NCBI RefSeq assembly: GCF_000215995.1
Contig: NC_015680.1
Location: 1,219,160 to 1,283,159 of the forward strand
Origin: Pyrococcus yayanosii CH1
Lineage (GTDB): Archaea; Methanobacteriota_B; Thermococci; Thermococcales; Thermococcaceae
Direction of reading: 5' to 3'
DNA: 64,000 bases
Shown here: piece by piece, positions 63,428-64,000 of the stretch
Numbering within the stretch: position 1 is the stretch's first letter
How the letters are laid out: each line of letters opens with the position of its first letter
Translations under genes and position numbers: made by a program
The notes under the pieces: generated by a model
What the model was told of the DNA's origin: nothing
Databases searched by the model: none
The model's input: the letters and a program-made list of their open reading frames with translations, nothing else

Positions 63428-64000
63428 TTAGACTCTGAACTGTTCCCTTGAGAGGAACAGGTATGCGGATTCCTCAAGGCGGCGTGGAACGAAGTCTACG
63501 AGGATGTCTGCCCTCCTTATGGCCTCCCGAACGTTCTTGCCCAGAGCGACGTTCCCCCTCTCCAGTATTTCCTCTATCACGTCCACAATATATGGCTCTT
63601 GGGGTTTCTCGGCAATCAGGTCTTTTCCCTCCACCCACGTCCTTTCATTCTTCTCGTAGAAGCGACGGCCCATCTCCGTGAAAAAGTGGGGCCCTCTCTT
63701 CACTCTAACGGCCGGTCTGCTGAGCTCACCGACTTCGATGAATATGTAGTCCCCCCCGTAGTCGAAGCCAAGGACCGTGAATCCTTCAAGCTCAAGGGCC
63801 CGGGCGATACCACGGGCGCTCTTCTCAATTTGGGGAAGGAGAACGTCATCCACGAGCCCCGGAGGATCAAAGAGAAGCGTCACGAGGTGTGTCCCCTTCC
63901 TTCTGAGCTCAGCCCTGTAATCGCCTACTGCCGTCCTGGGGAAGAAGAATTCTTCAGAGGGACTCTTGAGGAACCTCATGGCACCGAAGTAAAAGAGCGC
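63428..64000 (-). CDS. cca: CCA-adding enzyme, C-terminal part (5' end outside window)
   Basis: The frame is open to the window edge (ALFYFGAMRFLKSPSEEFFF), so the N-terminal catalytic part lies beyond. The remaining 190 residues look like the body and tail domain of the archaeal class I tRNA nucleotidyltransferase, with the RVKRGPHFFTEMGRRFYEKN and VWVEGKD-like segment NERTWVEGKDLIAEKP that contact the tRNA. It would repair or add the 3' CCA. Family call is from pattern memory of the tail domain; the catalytic motifs cannot be checked here. Confidence 0.68.
   Translation of the reverse strand, partial: ALFYFGAMRFLKSPSEEFFFPRTAVGDYRAELRRKGTHLVTLLFDPPGLVDDVLLPQIEKSARGIARALELEGFTVLGFDYGGDYIFIEVGELSRPAVRVKRGPHFFTEMGRRFYEKNERTWVEGKDLIAEKPQEPYIVDVIEEILERGNVALGKNVREAIRRADILVDFVPRRLEESAYLFLSREQFRV

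Overview
The window is a hyperthermophilic archaeal chromosome segment of the order Thermococcales, most likely Thermococcus. The signs are the short archaeal triosephosphate isomerase, a Pyrococcus-type ferredoxin with an Asp cluster ligand, cyclic 2,3-diphosphoglycerate synthesis genes, a CGP-CTERM surface protein, a DUF257 protein, GGTGAT-type ribosome binding sites, TTTAAATA-type TATA boxes and the CRISPR repeat type.

Region 1 (1-11.8 kb) is ordinary chromosome: the end of a GTPase gene, pcm, a HAD phosphatase, tpiA, two overlapping Gfo/Idh/MocA dehydrogenases divergent from a glycosyltransferase, a nitroreductase, a cysteine-cluster protein, Elp3, a lipoprotein, a short-chain dehydrogenase, nicotinate phosphoribosyltransferase and ferredoxin. 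CRISPR array 1 (12302-13955; 25 repeats) follows, with no cas gene next to it. Region 2 (14.0-19.15 kb) holds a MIP18-family Fe-S assembly protein, GTP-dependent PEP carboxykinase, and an operon of an SLC41/MgtE-like transporter with two PhoU/TrkA-C regulators.

Region 3 (19153-36671) is a 17.5-kb integrated element, bounded by a 46-bp direct repeat of the 3' part of tRNA-Gly(TCC). Insertion split an SSV-type integrase into a C-terminal piece at the left end and an N-terminal piece at the right end; rejoining them across the repeat gives exactly 360 codons. Inside lie ribbon-helix-helix and AbrB-like regulators, a long colinear run of signal-peptide, membrane and coiled-coil proteins ending in a HerA/VirB4-like ATPase, a 45-bp perfect inverted repeat in a gene-free stretch (possible origin or control region), and a right-hand module of small DNA-binding and nuclease-like proteins. 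The layout resembles the pT26-2/TKV2-TKV3 family of integrative elements. I see no recognisable replication initiator.

Region 4 (36.6-42 kb) has tRNA-Gly and tRNA-Phe, biotin protein ligase, a CGP-CTERM surface protein, the two genes of cyclic 2,3-diphosphoglycerate synthesis, and a frameshifted remnant of the biotin transporter gene bioY.

Region 5 (42.1-58.2 kb) is a composite CRISPR-Cas locus read in one direction: cas6, type III-A cas10-csm2-csm3-csm4-csm5, csx1, type I-B cas8b1-cas7-cas5, CRISPR array 2 (13 full repeats and one truncated), then cas1-cas2-cas4-cas3. One Cas6 and one adaptation set probably serve both effectors and both arrays: the arrays share near-identical 29-bp repeats and colinear 97-bp leaders. 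Region 6 (58.2-64 kb) contains a tiny membrane ORF, AlaX, a CBS-domain protein with a tandem metallophosphoesterase, a solitary PD-(D/E)XK protein, a class II glutamine amidotransferase, a DUF257 protein and the C-terminal part of the CCA-adding enzyme, cut by the window end.
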